Part shown: piece after piece, positions 25,753 to 35,575 of the stretch | Layout: every line of letters starts with the position of its first letter | How positions within the stretch are numbered: the stretch's first letter is position 1 | NCBI RefSeq assembly: GCF_018837975.1 | Contig: NZ_JAGSOY010000009.1 | Span: 1-64,000, forward strand | Source: Zooshikella harenae | Lineage (GTDB): Bacteria; Pseudomonadota; Gammaproteobacteria; Pseudomonadales; Zooshikellaceae | Direction: 5' to 3' | Length of the DNA stretch: 64,000 bases | Program-made: the position numbers and the translations under genes | The notes under the pieces: generated by a model | Told to the model about the DNA's origin: nothing | The model's database searches: none | What the model saw: the letters and a program-made list of their open reading frames with translations, nothing else

Positions 25753-28248
25753 CTATACTTTGACAACTTTAACTGCACACTTTTTGAAATCCGTTTGTTT
25801 GGATATAGGATCAGTGGCATCGAGTGTAACTTTGTTAATTAACTGACTGGCATCGAACCAGGGAACAAAAACCAAACCTTTAGGTGGTTTATTTCTCCCC
25901 CTTGTTTCTATCCGTGATTGGATGGCTCCTCGGCGTGAAACCACTTTAACGGCGTCACCTCGTCGTAAACTCCGTGATCGTGCATCTTCGGGATGCATGT
26001 ACACGACGGCATCAGGAAATGCCATAAAAAGTTCAGGCACACGTTGGGTCATTGAACCTGAATGCCAGTGTTCCAGTACACGCCCAGTGCAAAGCCATAA
26101 ATCATATTCGTTATCGGGTGATTCAGCAGGAGGTTCATAGGGCAAAGCAAAAATGATGGCTCTACCATCAGGCTTACCATAAAAATAAATATCTTGTCCT
26201 GGTTTAACATAAGGGTCAAAACCCTCTCGGTAACGCCATTTGGTTTCTTTACCATCAACCACAGGCCATCGTAAACCTCGTGTTTCATGGTAAGCTTCAA
26301 AGCTTGCTAAATCATGTCCATGGCCTCGACCAAAGGTTGCATATTCTTCAAAAAGTCCTTTTTGGAGGTAAAAACCAAATGCTTGAGATTCATCATTATC
26401 ATAGCCTTCGGCTATATCTTTTAATGAATATTGATCCACATGACCATTTTTAAATAATACATCAAATAACGTTTTATTTTTAAAATTAGGATTTTTGTCT
26501 AAGATATCCGCTGGCCATACTTCATCAGTAGTAAAGTACTTCGAAAACTCGACAAGTTGCCATAAGTCGGATTTAGCATCGTCTGGCGCTTTAACGAGTT
26601 GATGCCAAAACTGGGTACGTCGTTCGGCATTTCCATAGGCACCTTCTTTTTCTATCCACATCGCGGTTGGTAAAATTAAATCAGCCGCTTGGGCTGTAAC
26701 AGTGGGATAGGCGTCGGACACAACAATAAAATTGTCAGGATTTCGATAACCAGGATAACCTTCTTGGTTAAGATTTGCTGCTGCTTGAAGATTATTATTT
26801 ACTTGAATCCAATAAGCATTTATAACACTATCTTTTAGCATTCTGTTATGTTCAACAGCATGAAACCCTGGCTTTTCTGGAATAATGTTATTGGGAATAC
26901 TCCATATTTTTTCTGCAGTTGCTCTATGTTCAGGGTTTTTTACAACCATGTCGGCGGGTAGTCGATGACAAAATGTTCCGACTTCACGGGCAGTACCACA
27001 AGCGGATGGTTGTCCTGTCAGTGAAAAGGGACTATTACCGGGTGAAGAAATTTTTCCTGTTAATAAGTGAATATTATAAATAAGGTTATTACACCATACG
27101 CCTCGAGTGTGCTGATTAAAGCCCATCGTCCAAAATGAGGTGACTTTTATTTTGGGGTCTGCATAAAGCTCGGCAAGTTGGTTTAGTTTATCAACAGATA
27201 CCCCTGATAACTTGGAAACATAATCGGCTGTATATTTACTAACAAAATCAGCATATTCGTCAATGGTAATGGGTTTTGAACCTCCAGGATTATCAGCAAA
27301 TTCCGCATTTTTTTGTAGCGGGTGCTCAGGTCGAAGTCCATAGCCAATATCCTGATTACCTAAGCGAAAATTAACATGTTTATTCACAAAATTATGGTTT
27401 ATTTTATCATTACTAATAATATAATGTGCAATAAAATTGAGAATAGCTAAGTCTGTTTGGGGCGTGAAAATAACGGGAATATCAGCTAACTCAAAACAGC
27501 GATGTTCATAGGTTGATAATACAGCGACTTTTACATGGGGATAACTAAGTCGTCGATCAGTGAGCCGAGTCCAAAGAATGGGGTGCATTTCTGCCATATT
27601 GGATCCCCAAAGGACAAATGCATCAGCATGTTCAAGATCATCATAACACCCCATAGGTTCATCAATCCCAAATGTCCGCATAAAACCAGCTACAGCACTT
27701 GCCATACAATGACGAGCATTGGGTTCAATATTATTGGAGCGAAAACCAGCTTTCATGAGCTTGACTGCAGCATATCCTTCCCAAACAGTCCATTGACCAG
27801 AACCAAACATACCAACAGAAGTCGGTCCTTTATTCTTGAGTGCTTGTTTGAATTTATCGGCCATCACGGTAAATGCTTGTTCCCAAGACACAGGCGTGAA
27901 CTCACCGTTTTTATCGTATTTTCCGTTACTCATACGTAACAAGGGTTGGGTTAGGCGGTCTTCACCATATAAAATTTTAGAAAGAAAATACCCTTTGACA
28001 CAATTTAACCCACGGTTGACTTCGCTTTTGATATCACCATGTGTCGCTACTACTCGTCCATCTTTTGTCGCAACATGAACGCTGCATCCTGTACCACAAA
28101 AACGGCATGCTGCTTTATTCCAATGCAAAGAGGTTTTTTCAGCAGAGGTAATAATGTTGCTGGTTTCTGCTGTAATAGGCAGCCCTGCAGCAGTAGCAGC
28201 AGCAAAGGCTGCTTGTGCTTTAATGAAGGCTCTTCTAGAAAAACTCAT
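25753..28248 (-). CDS. napA: Periplasmic nitrate reductase catalytic subunit NapA
   Basis: An 831-residue molybdoenzyme that reduces nitrate to nitrite in the periplasm. The Tat signal SFSRRAFIK is at residues 2-10. The [4Fe-4S] ligands are C48, C51, C55 and C83 (CRFCGTGC ... NCVKGYF). The Mo-ligand Cys lies in [10 protein letters not shown] (about residue 177). Bis-MGD-binding blocks such as [12 protein letters not shown] and FNQHTRGVW are intact, and the C-terminal domain has [15 protein letters not shown]. The ATG at 28248 has GAGG 6 nt upstream; a TTG at 28254 is less likely. Its start overlaps the 3' end of napD by 14 nt, indicating coupled translation. Confidence 0.97.
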   Translation of the reverse strand: MSFSRRAFIKAQAAFAAATAAGLPITAETSNIITSAEKTSLHWNKAACRFCGTGCSVHVATKDGRVVATHGDIKSEVNRGLNCVKGYFLSKILYGEDRLTQPLLRMSNGKYDKNGEFTPVSWEQAFTVMADKFKQALKNKGPTSVGMFGSGQWTVWEGYAAVKLMKAGFRSNNIEPNARHCMASAVAGFMRTFGIDEPMGCYDDLEHADAFVLWGSNMAEMHPILWTRLTDRRLSYPHVKVAVLSTYEHRCFELADIPVIFTPQTDLAILNFIAHYIISNDKINHNFVNKHVNFRLGNQDIGYGLRPEHPLQKNAEFADNPGGSKPITIDEYADFVSKYTADYVSKLSGVSVDKLNQLAELYADPKIKVTSFWTMGFNQHTRGVWCNNLIYNIHLLTGKISSPGNSPFSLTGQPSACGTAREVGTFCHRLPADMVVKNPEHRATAEKIWSIPNNIIPEKPGFHAVEHNRMLKDSVINAYWIQVNNNLQAAANLNQEGYPGYRNPDNFIVVSDAYPTVTAQAADLILPTAMWIEKEGAYGNAERRTQFWHQLVKAPDDAKSDLWQLVEFSKYFTTDEVWPADILDKNPNFKNKTLFDVLFKNGHVDQYSLKDIAEGYDNDESQAFGFYLQKGLFEEYATFGRGHGHDLASFEAYHETRGLRWPVVDGKETKWRYREGFDPYVKPGQDIYFYGKPDGRAIIFALPYEPPAESPDNEYDLWLCTGRVLEHWHSGSMTQRVPELFMAFPDAVVYMHPEDARSRSLRRGDAVKVVSRRGAIQSRIETRGRNKPPKGLVFVPWFDASQLINKVTLDATDPISKQTDFKKCAVKVVKV

Positions 28249-28513
28249 GGACAACCTCTTCGTCAGCTGCGTAATGAAAAACTAATTGGCAGGAAATTAC
28301 ATAAGGTAAATGGCTGAGTGTTTTTAGACTATTCATTAAACTTGAATAGTCTGGCGATTCTATAAGGGCAATAATTTTACCTTTTCCATCAGTGCCATAG
28401 ACTTCTGTGCCTGTTTGTGACTGAAGCGTAGGGATGACTTGTTTATTCTTTTCTGGAAGACAGTAAATAATGATGCTGCTAATGTGCGGTAATAAACTGG
28501 TATTATTTGGCAT
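28235..28513 (-). CDS. napD: NapA signal-peptide-binding chaperone NapD
   Basis: A 92-residue cytoplasmic protein of the NapD family. It begins [17 protein letters not shown], the usual first beta strand and helix of the ferredoxin-like fold, and continues with [14 protein letters not shown] and a final [15 protein letters not shown]. NapD binds the NapA Tat signal and delays export until cofactor insertion. It lies between napE and napA, overlapping napA by 14 nt. Confidence 0.93.
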   Translation of the reverse strand: MPNNTSLLPHISSIIIYCLPEKNKQVIPTLQSQTGTEVYGTDGKGKIIALIESPDYSSLMNSLKTLSHLPYVISCQLVFHYAADEEVVHEFF

Positions 28514-28595
28514 GGAGTCATTCCATTATTTTTTATGGAAAACAAGCTCTTGACTATTATTTGTTGTTAGGAGTGCGTAAATCATAGAGGGAGTG

Positions 28596-28757
28596 TTAAC
28601 TAGGAGGGCCTGGTGGGCCTGTTAATATCTGGCTTATCCAAATAATAAAGCCAAAGCCACCCACAAAAATGATAGATAATAATGGTGCAAGCACAACAGT
28701 CAAAAACAAAAAAAGAAGGAGCTCTTCATGTTTTTGTTTTTTGATATTGTCTGTCAT
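28596..28757 (-). CDS. napE: NapE, small membrane protein of the nitrate reductase operon
   Basis: A 53-residue protein. Translation of the minus strand gives a basic start (MTDNIKKQKHEELL), a single long membrane helix and the NapE ending WISQILTGPPGPPS. The E-E-L-x-L-F-L-F-L-x-V-V-L-A-P stretch and the GPPG tail are the family signature. GGAG lies 6 nt before the ATG at 28757. The function of NapE is not established, although it is widely conserved as the first or second gene of nap operons. It is 82 bp upstream of napD. Confidence 0.93.
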   Translation of the reverse strand: MTDNIKKQKHEELLLFLFLTVVLAPLLSIIFVGGFGFIIWISQILTGPPGPPS

Positions 28758-28968
28758 AAGGCGCTCCAATTATTAAAGTGAAATTTATTGTCGTGTGGTA
28801 AGCCTTGGACGTGATAAAAATTAGTTGTTGGTATCGGAAATATAGATAAGGTACTGTTAAGACTATATGTGAAAGAATAAAGTTGCCTTTTGATTTATAG
28901 AAATTTTTTTAATAGATTGTTAGGCTTTAAAAAAATAATGACATTAAAACGCTACAAAGAATAAATAT

Positions 28969-28984
28969 TACCTATTAATAGGTA
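28969..28984 (-). promoter_or_regulatory. NarL/NarP-type 7-2-7 operator upstream of nap
   Basis: TACCTATTAATAGGTA is a perfect 16-bp palindrome. It fits two TACYYMT heptamers in tail-to-tail orientation with a 2-bp spacer, the arrangement bound by nitrate-responsive NarP and NarL in enteric bacteria. It lies 212 bp upstream of the napE start codon and points to nitrate/nitrite control of napEDABC. Only a half-site-like FNR match (TTGAT at 28890) is nearby. No narQP or narXL genes are in the window. Confidence 0.7.
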
Positions 28985-29041
28985 TGTACTTTTTGTGGAA
29001 TTTCTATGTCCTGTTACCAGCAAAAAATTTAAAAAGATACA

Positions 29042-29166
29042 TATACCCTTCACGAATCATTTTTAGGGTTTGTTGTCGGCACTCTTCACCCCAGTCATTT
29101 ATTAATATAAGCTCCGGGGGCTTCATCACTTGACGGCTGCCCCTAAAAACCCTTCGTTTTGGGTAT
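29042..29166. repeat. Dispersed intergenic element, short copy
   Basis: About 125 bp with imperfect terminal inverted repeats: ATACCCTTCACGAA...TTTTTAGGG at the left and, reversed, ATACCCAAAACGAA...TTTTTAGGG at the right. The interior matches 19468-19628 (TTGTTGTC, CCCCAGTCA, TTAATATAAGCTCC, CTTCATCACT). There is no coding frame, which is consistent with a MITE-like non-autonomous element. Confidence 0.75.
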
Positions 29167-29576
29167 AGTTGATCGTTTTTTCTAAAATTATGTTATTTTA
29201 TCGTTTCGTTGCCTTTAACCATCATGAAGATAGTGGTGTATAAGTTAGGCTATGCTTGCTGCTTATAATGTATGCAGTGATACTTGTTTTAAGCTGTGGG
29301 ATAAAAATTAACAAATTTCAGTAGGAAAAGCCTGATACAAAGAAATGTAATAATCATACGGAATAACTACTCTTACTAAAACAATTGTTTTATATGTACG
29401 TTAGTTTGTTGCTTGGTATAGCGTATTGTTGAAGAGATGTTTAAAGCTGTAGAAAAACTTTTTGTTATGCTTAGTGTAGAGGCACCAATCACTGAGGGGC
29501 TGAAGCCCTGATTAGAATTGCTCTAGGGTAGTGGTTTGTGGAACAATGACTCAGATGATAAAAACACGATATTGCG

Positions 29577-30110
29577 ATGCAGGCTATGGTAGAGAGCCGT
29601 CCCGAAAATCAATGTGGCGTAGGCGGTATAGATCCTGATGGTTTCAGGCCTAATGTGGGGATTATCCTCATTAATAATGATGCACAAGTATTATGGGCTC
29701 AACGGCGAGGGCAGGATGCTTGGCAATTTCCTCAAGGTGGAATTAACCCAGAAGAGTCCCCTGAACAAGCAATGTATCGTGAGCTACATGAAGAGATAGG
29801 CTTGTTGCCTGAGGATGTAGGGATTATTGGTTGCACACGAGGTTGGTTGCGGTATCGGCTACCAAAACGTCTAGTGCGCTATAATACGATACCTATTTGT
29901 GTTGGTCAGAAACAAAAATGGTACTTACTTAGGCTGTTAGTGGATGATAGTAAAGTGTGTGTCACGCAAGGGGAAAGTCCAGAGTTTGATGCATGGCGCT
30001 GGGTGAGTTACTGGTATCCTCTAGGACAGGTGATTACCTTTAAGCGCGAAGTGTACCGGCGAGCTATGAAAGAGCTGGCATCTCGACTTTACCGCGTTAG
30101 CCAGGAGTGA
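29577..30110 (+). CDS. rppH: RNA pyrophosphohydrolase RppH
   Basis: A 177-residue Nudix hydrolase that removes pyrophosphate from 5'-triphosphate mRNA ends and starts RNase E-dependent decay. The core begins [34 protein letters not shown], and the Nudix box [23 protein letters not shown] is intact. RppH normally starts at M-I-D-x-D-G; here that position is an ATA codon, and the open frame extends 17 residues upstream to ATGs at 29577 and 29586, neither with a good ribosome site. The true start is therefore uncertain. It lies 105 bp upstream of ptsP, as in many gammaproteobacteria. Confidence 0.93.
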   Translation: MQAMVESRPENQCGVGGIDPDGFRPNVGIILINNDAQVLWAQRRGQDAWQFPQGGINPEESPEQAMYRELHEEIGLLPEDVGIIGCTRGWLRYRLPKRLVRYNTIPICVGQKQKWYLLRLLVDDSKVCVTQGESPEFDAWRWVSYWYPLGQVITFKREVYRRAMKELASRLYRVSQE

Positions 30111-30215
30111 TACAAGTAAACGTTCACTGCATTCAGTGAAGTGGAAGAACAATGTAAATCTTAAGTGCCATCTGGGTTTGTGGCATCATTGATTATGAAC
30201 TGGATTTGACACACG

Positions 30216-32489
30216 ATGCTCAATACATTGCGGAGGATTGTTCAGGATGTAAATGCAGCGCATGATTTGCAGTCTGCGTTGGCAATTATTGTGGCTGAAG
30301 TCCGTAAAGCAATGAATACGGAGGTCTGTTCGGTTTACTTGTTTGATCAAGATACCAATGAATATACCTTGCGAGCGACAGAAGGGCTGAAAAAGTCAGC
30401 AATAGGCATTCGGCTTGGGCGCTCTGAAGGGCTTGTGGGCCAAGTTGGTTTGCGTGAAGAACCCATTAACCTTGAAGATGCTCCTTCTCATCCCAAATAC
30501 CGTTATCTGGAAGAAACGGGAGAAGCACCTTTCCATGCCTTTTTAGGCGTACCGATTATTCACCACCGAAAAATTTTAGGCGTATTGGTTGTTCAGCAAC
30601 GTGAACGTAGATGTTTTGAAGAAAGTGAAGAGTCTTTCTTAGTCACTATGTCTGCCCAATTAGCGGGTGTTATTGCCCATGCAGAAGCCACAGGGGCCAT
30701 TAAGCAGGATAGTTACTCTCAAATCGGGGAGTTGAAACAGGCTGCTCGTTTTAATGGTGTGGCTGGTGCACCTGGAGTGGCTATTGGTGTTGCCGTGGCG
30801 GTTTTACCTCCTGCTTACTTAAGTGGTGTTCCAGATCAAACCTGTGAAGATATTGATGCTGAGCTAGTTCATTTTCAACATGCGCTTGAGTCGGTCAGAG
30901 ATGATTTGCGTAAGACCTCAGCGAAGCTTGCTGATCATATTCGTCCTGAAGAGCAGGCATTATTTGATGTCTATCTACGTATGTTGGACGATAATGCGTT
31001 AGGTGCCGAAATCAGTGACTTAATCCGCCAAGGTCAGTGGGCACAAGGTGCCTTGCGACGTGTTATTGATGAGCATGTGCGTAACTTTGAAATGATGGAA
31101 GATCCTTATTTACGGGAACGTGCAGTTGACGTGAAGGATCTTGGTCGTCGAGTACTTGCCTATCTTCAAGAGCAACAGACGATAAATATCCAGTATCCAG
31201 ATCAAACCATTTTGGTAAGTGAAGAGTTAACACCTGTCATGCTTGGTGAAGTTGCCAAGGAAAAACTAGTAGGGCTGGTGTCTGTTCAGGGGTCTGGGAA
31301 CTCTCATGTAGCTATTCTGGCTCGGGCTATGGGAATCCCAACTGTTATGGGTGCGTTGGATTTACCCTATACCCAGCTAAATGGCAAACAGCTAATTGTT
31401 GATGGTAATGTTGGACGGGTTTATTTAAGTCCTTCAGATGAGTTAAGGGCTTATTACCAAGAAGTCGTTGATGAAGAAAAGCTATTCATTGCGGGTTTAG
31501 AGTCGCTTAAAAATTTACCTTGTGTCTCTCTGGATAACTGCCGTATTCCCCTGTGGGTTAATACAGGGCTCATTACGGATGTTATGCGTTCACTTGACCG
31601 GGGAGCAGAGGGCGTCGGACTTTACCGGACAGAAGTACCGTTTATGATTCGCGAGCGCTTTCCCAGTGAAAATGAGCAACAGGAAATTTACCGCAGTCAG
31701 CTTGAAGCCTTCGCACCTAACCCTGTCACTATGCGTACGTTAGATATTGGTGGCGATAAATCACTATCATATTTTCCAATTAAAGAGGATAACCCATTCT
31801 TAGGGTGGCGAGGCATCAGAGTGACACTGGATCATCCTGAAATTTTTCTGGTGCAAATTCGAGCCATGCTTAAGGCAAGTGCTGGGTTAAATAATTTACG
31901 CATTATGTTGCCTATGATATCCAGTGTTTCTGAAGTGGATGATGCTTTACACCTCATTCATCGTGCTTATGGTGAAGTAGTCAATGAGGGAGGGAATGTC
32001 GTATTGCCCCCTATTGGCGTGATGATTGAAGTGCCAGCCGCTGTGTATCAGGTTTCAGAGTTGGCACGTCGTGTTGATTTTATCTCTATTGGTAGTAATG
32101 ACCTGACCCAATATTTATTGGCAGTTGATCGGAATAATCCTCGTGTAGCAGAACTTTATCACTCGTTTCATCCTGCAGTGTTGACAGCATTACAAGCTGT
32201 TGTGAGAGATACGCATCGTGTAGGCAAGCCCGTAAGTATTTGTGGAGAAATGGCTGGTGATCCTGTCGCTTCTTTGCTTTTAGTGGCTATGGGGTTTGAT
32301 GTACTGTCAATGAACGCAACTAATTTGCCTAAAGTTAAATGGTTATTGCGGCAGATTTCAGTTAGCTGGGCCAAAGAGCTTTTACAGTCTGTGTTGAAAA
32401 TGGATAACCCTCATTTGATTAGCAGTACTATTGAACTGGCTTTACGTAAAAAAGGGTTAGGAAAAATAATTACACCTAGTAAAGCGTAG
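30216..32489 (+). CDS. ptsP: Phosphoenolpyruvate-protein phosphotransferase PtsP (EI-Ntr)
   Basis: A 757-residue enzyme I of the nitrogen PTS. An N-terminal GAF domain (about residues 5-160) is followed by the PEP-utilising N-domain, the phosphohistidine swivel domain with H364 in GSGNSHVAILARA, and the PEP-binding TIM barrel with EGVGLYRTEVPFM, TLDIGGDK, GWRGIRVTLDHPEIF and SIGSNDLTQYLLAVDRNN. It autophosphorylates from PEP and passes phosphate to NPr, coupling carbon and nitrogen status. NPr and EIIA-Ntr genes are not in the window. It is the second gene of the rppH-ptsP-TSUP-lgt-thyA block. Confidence 0.97.
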   Translation: MLNTLRRIVQDVNAAHDLQSALAIIVAEVRKAMNTEVCSVYLFDQDTNEYTLRATEGLKKSAIGIRLGRSEGLVGQVGLREEPINLEDAPSHPKYRYLEETGEAPFHAFLGVPIIHHRKILGVLVVQQRERRCFEESEESFLVTMSAQLAGVIAHAEATGAIKQDSYSQIGELKQAARFNGVAGAPGVAIGVAVAVLPPAYLSGVPDQTCEDIDAELVHFQHALESVRDDLRKTSAKLADHIRPEEQALFDVYLRMLDDNALGAEISDLIRQGQWAQGALRRVIDEHVRNFEMMEDPYLRERAVDVKDLGRRVLAYLQEQQTINIQYPDQTILVSEELTPVMLGEVAKEKLVGLVSVQGSGNSHVAILARAMGIPTVMGALDLPYTQLNGKQLIVDGNVGRVYLSPSDELRAYYQEVVDEEKLFIAGLESLKNLPCVSLDNCRIPLWVNTGLITDVMRSLDRGAEGVGLYRTEVPFMIRERFPSENEQQEIYRSQLEAFAPNPVTMRTLDIGGDKSLSYFPIKEDNPFLGWRGIRVTLDHPEIFLVQIRAMLKASAGLNNLRIMLPMISSVSEVDDALHLIHRAYGEVVNEGGNVVLPPIGVMIEVPAAVYQVSELARRVDFISIGSNDLTQYLLAVDRNNPRVAELYHSFHPAVLTALQAVVRDTHRVGKPVSICGEMAGDPVASLLLVAMGFDVLSMNATNLPKVKWLLRQISVSWAKELLQSVLKMDNPHLISSTIELALRKKGLGKIITPSKA

Positions 32490-32542
32490 TAAAACGCTTT
32501 AACGTCAACGCTTTACTCCTTTCACCCAGTTTCTACAAAAAC

Positions 32543-33346
32543 ATGTTATTACTAAGCTTTTATCTTACTTTGGGTGCCTTGGCGGGCATATTAGCTGGCT
32601 TATTTGGCATTGGAGGGGGGCTAATTATTGTACCAGTGCTTTTATACAGTTTTTCCTTCCAAGAAATTTCCCCGGCAGTTGTAACCCACTTGGCCATTGG
32701 TACTTCACTGGCTTCTATAGCTGTTACTGCATCAAGTTCAATGATTGCCCATTTACGTCAAAGTTTACTGTCTTGGCGACAGTTTGTTGGGTTAGTGGTG
32801 GGTGTTGTGTTGGGGAGTGGGTTGGGCGGCTGGCTTGCAACCTTCATTGGTGGTGAGTGGCTAATAAGATCTTTTGGAGTCTTTGCTATGGTCATGGCTG
32901 CTCAGATGATGATATGCAAAGCAAAGAGTTCTGTTGGTCATGTTGCTGGACAGCTGCCAGGGTTTTCACGACAGGTCACTTATGGTGGAGTGATCGGTTC
33001 AATCTCTGCCATTTTTGGTATTGGTGGTGGAACCCTGACTGTTCCAGCATTACGTTGGCATAATGTGTCTATGCAGCAAGCTGTAACTATTGCGGCAACT
33101 TGCAGTTTTCCGTTAGCGACTGTTGGTGCGATAAGTTATGGCTGGCATGGGTGGGGACACAAAGGCTTACCTGAGTGGTCAACAGGTTATGTCTATTGGC
33201 CTGCGTTACTAGGCATCAATGCAACAAGTATCTGGTTTGCAAAACTCGGTGCTAAGTTTGCGCATCAATTACCAGAAGATAAACTGCAACTGGCATTTGC
33301 GGCTGTCTTGTTTATGGTGGGTATTGATTTCTTGCTGTTCACATAA
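32543..33346 (+). CDS. TauE/SafE (TSUP) family sulfite/organosulfur exporter-like membrane protein
   Basis: A 267-residue inner-membrane protein with about eight hydrophobic segments in two repeats. Each repeat begins with the TSUP motif: GILAGLFGIGGGLIIVPVL (about residues 14-32) and GSISAIFGIGGGTLTVPAL (about residues 152-170). The family exports sulfite, sulfoacetate or related anions, but the substrate here cannot be read. It lies 53 bp after ptsP and 81 bp before lgt, a position shared, from memory, with Pseudomonas genomes. Confidence 0.92.
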   Translation: MLLLSFYLTLGALAGILAGLFGIGGGLIIVPVLLYSFSFQEISPAVVTHLAIGTSLASIAVTASSSMIAHLRQSLLSWRQFVGLVVGVVLGSGLGGWLATFIGGEWLIRSFGVFAMVMAAQMMICKAKSSVGHVAGQLPGFSRQVTYGGVIGSISAIFGIGGGTLTVPALRWHNVSMQQAVTIAATCSFPLATVGAISYGWHGWGHKGLPEWSTGYVYWPALLGINATSIWFAKLGAKFAHQLPEDKLQLAFAAVLFMVGIDFLLFT

Positions 33347-33427
33347 TAGCCATCGAAGCAGGCTGCTAAGAGCGTTATAATGCCTGGATGACTCATTATT
33401 CTTCACGACGAGGAGAAGGATTACGCT

Positions 33428-34282
33428 GTGTATGTACATGATATAGATCCTATAGCACTACAGTTAGGCCCTTTAAAAGTACATTGGTATGGTTTGATGT
33501 ATTTAGTTGGCTTTGCTGGGGGCTGGGCATTAATGTCGTATCGGGCCAAACGTTCAAATGGTCTGTGGCAGGTGGAGCAGGTTTCAGATCTACTGTTTTA
33601 TATCGCACTTGGTGTCATTTTAGGTGGTCGAATTGGTTCTATGCTGTTTTACCACTTTGATGCTTGGCTGGAGAACCCATTACAAGTATTTAAGGTATGG
33701 GATGGCGGGATGTCATTTCATGGTGGGTTACTTGGTGTACTCATTGCGATGTATTTTTATGGTAAAAAAATCAATAAATCATTTTTCCAAATGACAGATT
33801 TTATTGCACCTATGGTACCGTTAGGGTTAGCTGCAGGGAGAGTAGGTAACTTTATTAATGGGGAGCTCTATGGCCGAGTGACTGATGTATCCTGGGCAAT
33901 GATTTTTCCCCAAGGTGGTTCATTACCTCGTCATCCATCTATGCTTTATGAATGCGCCTTAGAAGGGGTTTTACTATTTCTCGCATTATGGTGGTACTCA
34001 AGTAAGCCGAGACCCCGTATGGCAGTTTCAGGTCTCTTCTTATTAGGTTATGGATTAGCCCGTTTTACTGTGGAGTTTTTCCGTGAGCCAGATAGTCATT
34101 TGGGTTTTATCGCATTTGATTGGTTGACGATGGGGCAGTTACTCACAGTGCCTATGATTATCCTGGGTATTGCCTTTATTGTTTATGCATACCACTGTCG
34201 CGCGTTGGTGGATGGAATGAACTCAGATGATCGGTCGTATATGCAACATCACGCGTCGGTAGCCAGTGAACAGGTGAAATAA
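33428..34282 (+). CDS. lgt: Prolipoprotein diacylglyceryl transferase Lgt
   Basis: A 284-residue polytopic inner-membrane enzyme that adds diacylglycerol from phosphatidylglycerol to the lipobox Cys of prolipoproteins. Signature blocks are present: [14 protein letters not shown] near the N-terminus, [24 protein letters not shown], and the Lgt signature [15 protein letters not shown] late [14 protein letters not shown] block follows. The start is GTG at 33428 with an AAGGA-containing ribosome site. Its stop is 2 nt from the thyA start, so the two genes are translationally linked. Several lipoproteins in the window are its expected substrates. Confidence 0.97.
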   Translation: MYVHDIDPIALQLGPLKVHWYGLMYLVGFAGGWALMSYRAKRSNGLWQVEQVSDLLFYIALGVILGGRIGSMLFYHFDAWLENPLQVFKVWDGGMSFHGGLLGVLIAMYFYGKKINKSFFQMTDFIAPMVPLGLAAGRVGNFINGELYGRVTDVSWAMIFPQGGSLPRHPSMLYECALEGVLLFLALWWYSSKPRPRMAVSGLFLLGYGLARFTVEFFREPDSHLGFIAFDWLTMGQLLTVPMIILGIAFIVYAYHCRALVDGMNSDDRSYMQHHASVASEQVK

Positions 34283-34284
34283 AG

Positions 34285-35118
34285 ATGAAACAGTATTTAG
34301 CCCTTATGCAACATGTGTATGAGCATGGTGTTTATAGAAATGATCGGACGGGTACAGGCTCTTACAGTGTTTTTGGCTATCAAATGCGGTTTGATCTGCA
34401 ACAGGGTTTTCCCCTGATAACAACCAAAAAATGTCACCTGCGGTCAATTATTCATGAGCTGTTATGGTTTTTAAAAGGCGATACCAATATCAGCTATTTA
34501 CAGGAAAATGGTGTTTCCATTTGGAATGAATGGGCGACAGATGAAGGGGAGCTAGGTCCTGTATATGGTCAGCAATGGCGTTCCTGGGAAGGTGCTAATG
34601 GAGAGGTCGTCGATCAGATTAGTCAGCTTATCCATGATATTAAAAACAATCCAGATTCCCGTAGACTGGTGGTAAGCGCTTGGAATCCTACGGTATTACC
34701 TGATACTTCTTTATCACCGAAAGACAATGCAGCAATGGGCAAGCAAGCACTGCCTCCTTGTCATTGTTTGTTTCAATTTTATGTGGCCAACGGGGAACTG
34801 TCGTGCCAGCTTTATCAGCGTAGTGCTGATATCTTTCTGGGTGTACCGTTTAATATTGCTTCTTATGCGTTATTAACCATGATGATTGCACAAGTGTGTG
34901 ATCTGCAACCTGGTGAGTTTGTTCATACACTAGGTGATGCTCATTTATATGCTAATCACTTGGAACAAGCTAAAACACAGTTGGAGCGAAAACCTCTGCC
35001 GTTACCTTTAATGCGAATCAATCAAGATGTTAAAGATTTATTTGCATTTACGTTTGAAGACTTTTCATTAGAGAAGTACCAGTTTCACCCGCATATTAAG
35101 GCGCCAATTGCAGTGTAA
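34285..35118 (+). CDS. thyA: Thymidylate synthase ThyA
   Basis: A 277-residue enzyme converting dUMP and methylene-THF to dTMP and DHF. Motifs are [41 protein letters not shown], the catalytic Cys in [32 protein letters not shown] and [11 protein letters not shown] 13-residue insertion (about residues 141-153, [13 protein letters not shown]) accounts for its length over the 264 residues of E. coli ThyA and is seen in some other proteobacteria. It is coupled to lgt and followed by a terminator. FolA, which recycles its DHF, is encoded about 28 kb downstream at the window edge. Confidence 0.97.
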   Translation: MKQYLALMQHVYEHGVYRNDRTGTGSYSVFGYQMRFDLQQGFPLITTKKCHLRSIIHELLWFLKGDTNISYLQENGVSIWNEWATDEGELGPVYGQQWRSWEGANGEVVDQISQLIHDIKNNPDSRRLVVSAWNPTVLPDTSLSPKDNAAMGKQALPPCHCLFQFYVANGELSCQLYQRSADIFLGVPFNIASYALLTMMIAQVCDLQPGEFVHTLGDAHLYANHLEQAKTQLERKPLPLPLMRINQDVKDLFAFTFEDFSLEKYQFHPHIKAPIAV

Positions 35119-35575
35119 TAGAAAAGTGTAGTCATGAAACTGATTCGCTTTTTTTGATGGTTTGATACTGTGCTTGTGAAGGGTACTTATTGTTTATAAG
35201 TGCCCTTTTTTATACATGATCTACTCTATGCTATGGGTATCGTTACAGTGAAGATTCTTTAACTCAAGTAAAGTGTAACTTAGTTATCAATTTTTTTTGA
35301 GGAGGGAGTGCTTTTGTTGAACTTATTCACAGAGTAGATCAATACTAATTATGTTAACTTTTGTCTTAATGTAGCATTCTCAGGATTAGTAGTCGCGTTT
35401 CATTAAACTTTTCTTGTCGTTAGTCCGTTGTCATTACCCCTGAAACTTTATGTATTCCCTTTGACGTAAGCTGTTGTGATCTGGCAAACGGTTTATGATG
35501 TTGTTTAATTGTATACCTATTATAAAGGATTTTAGTAGGTATAGATTGGTACTTATGAGAAGGAACACAAGACTG
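35119..35575. other. Intergenic region after thyA
   Basis: It holds the thyA terminator (35180-35210) and the upstream region of the PilJ-type protein gene. No other gene or repeat is seen. Confidence 0.4.
35180..35210 (+). terminator. Rho-independent terminator after thyA
   Basis: GGGTACTTAT (35181-35190) pairs with ATAAGTGCCC (35196-35205), with one G-T wobble, and is followed by a T run. It lies about 60 bp after the thyA stop and closes the rppH-to-thyA gene run. Confidence 0.88.

Larger units (their letters stand above)
28758..29576. other. Intergenic region between divergent nap and rppH
   Basis: About 820 bp without a gene. It contains the nap control region, including a NarL/NarP-type palindrome at 28969-28984, and the short copy of a dispersed element at 29042-29166. 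The rppH promoter should lie to the right of the element. Confidence 0.55.

Noticed and set aside
28890-28903. FNR-like site near the nap operator
   Set aside because: Only the left half (TTGAT) matches; the right half reads AGAAA rather than ATCAA, so it is not a credible FNR box.
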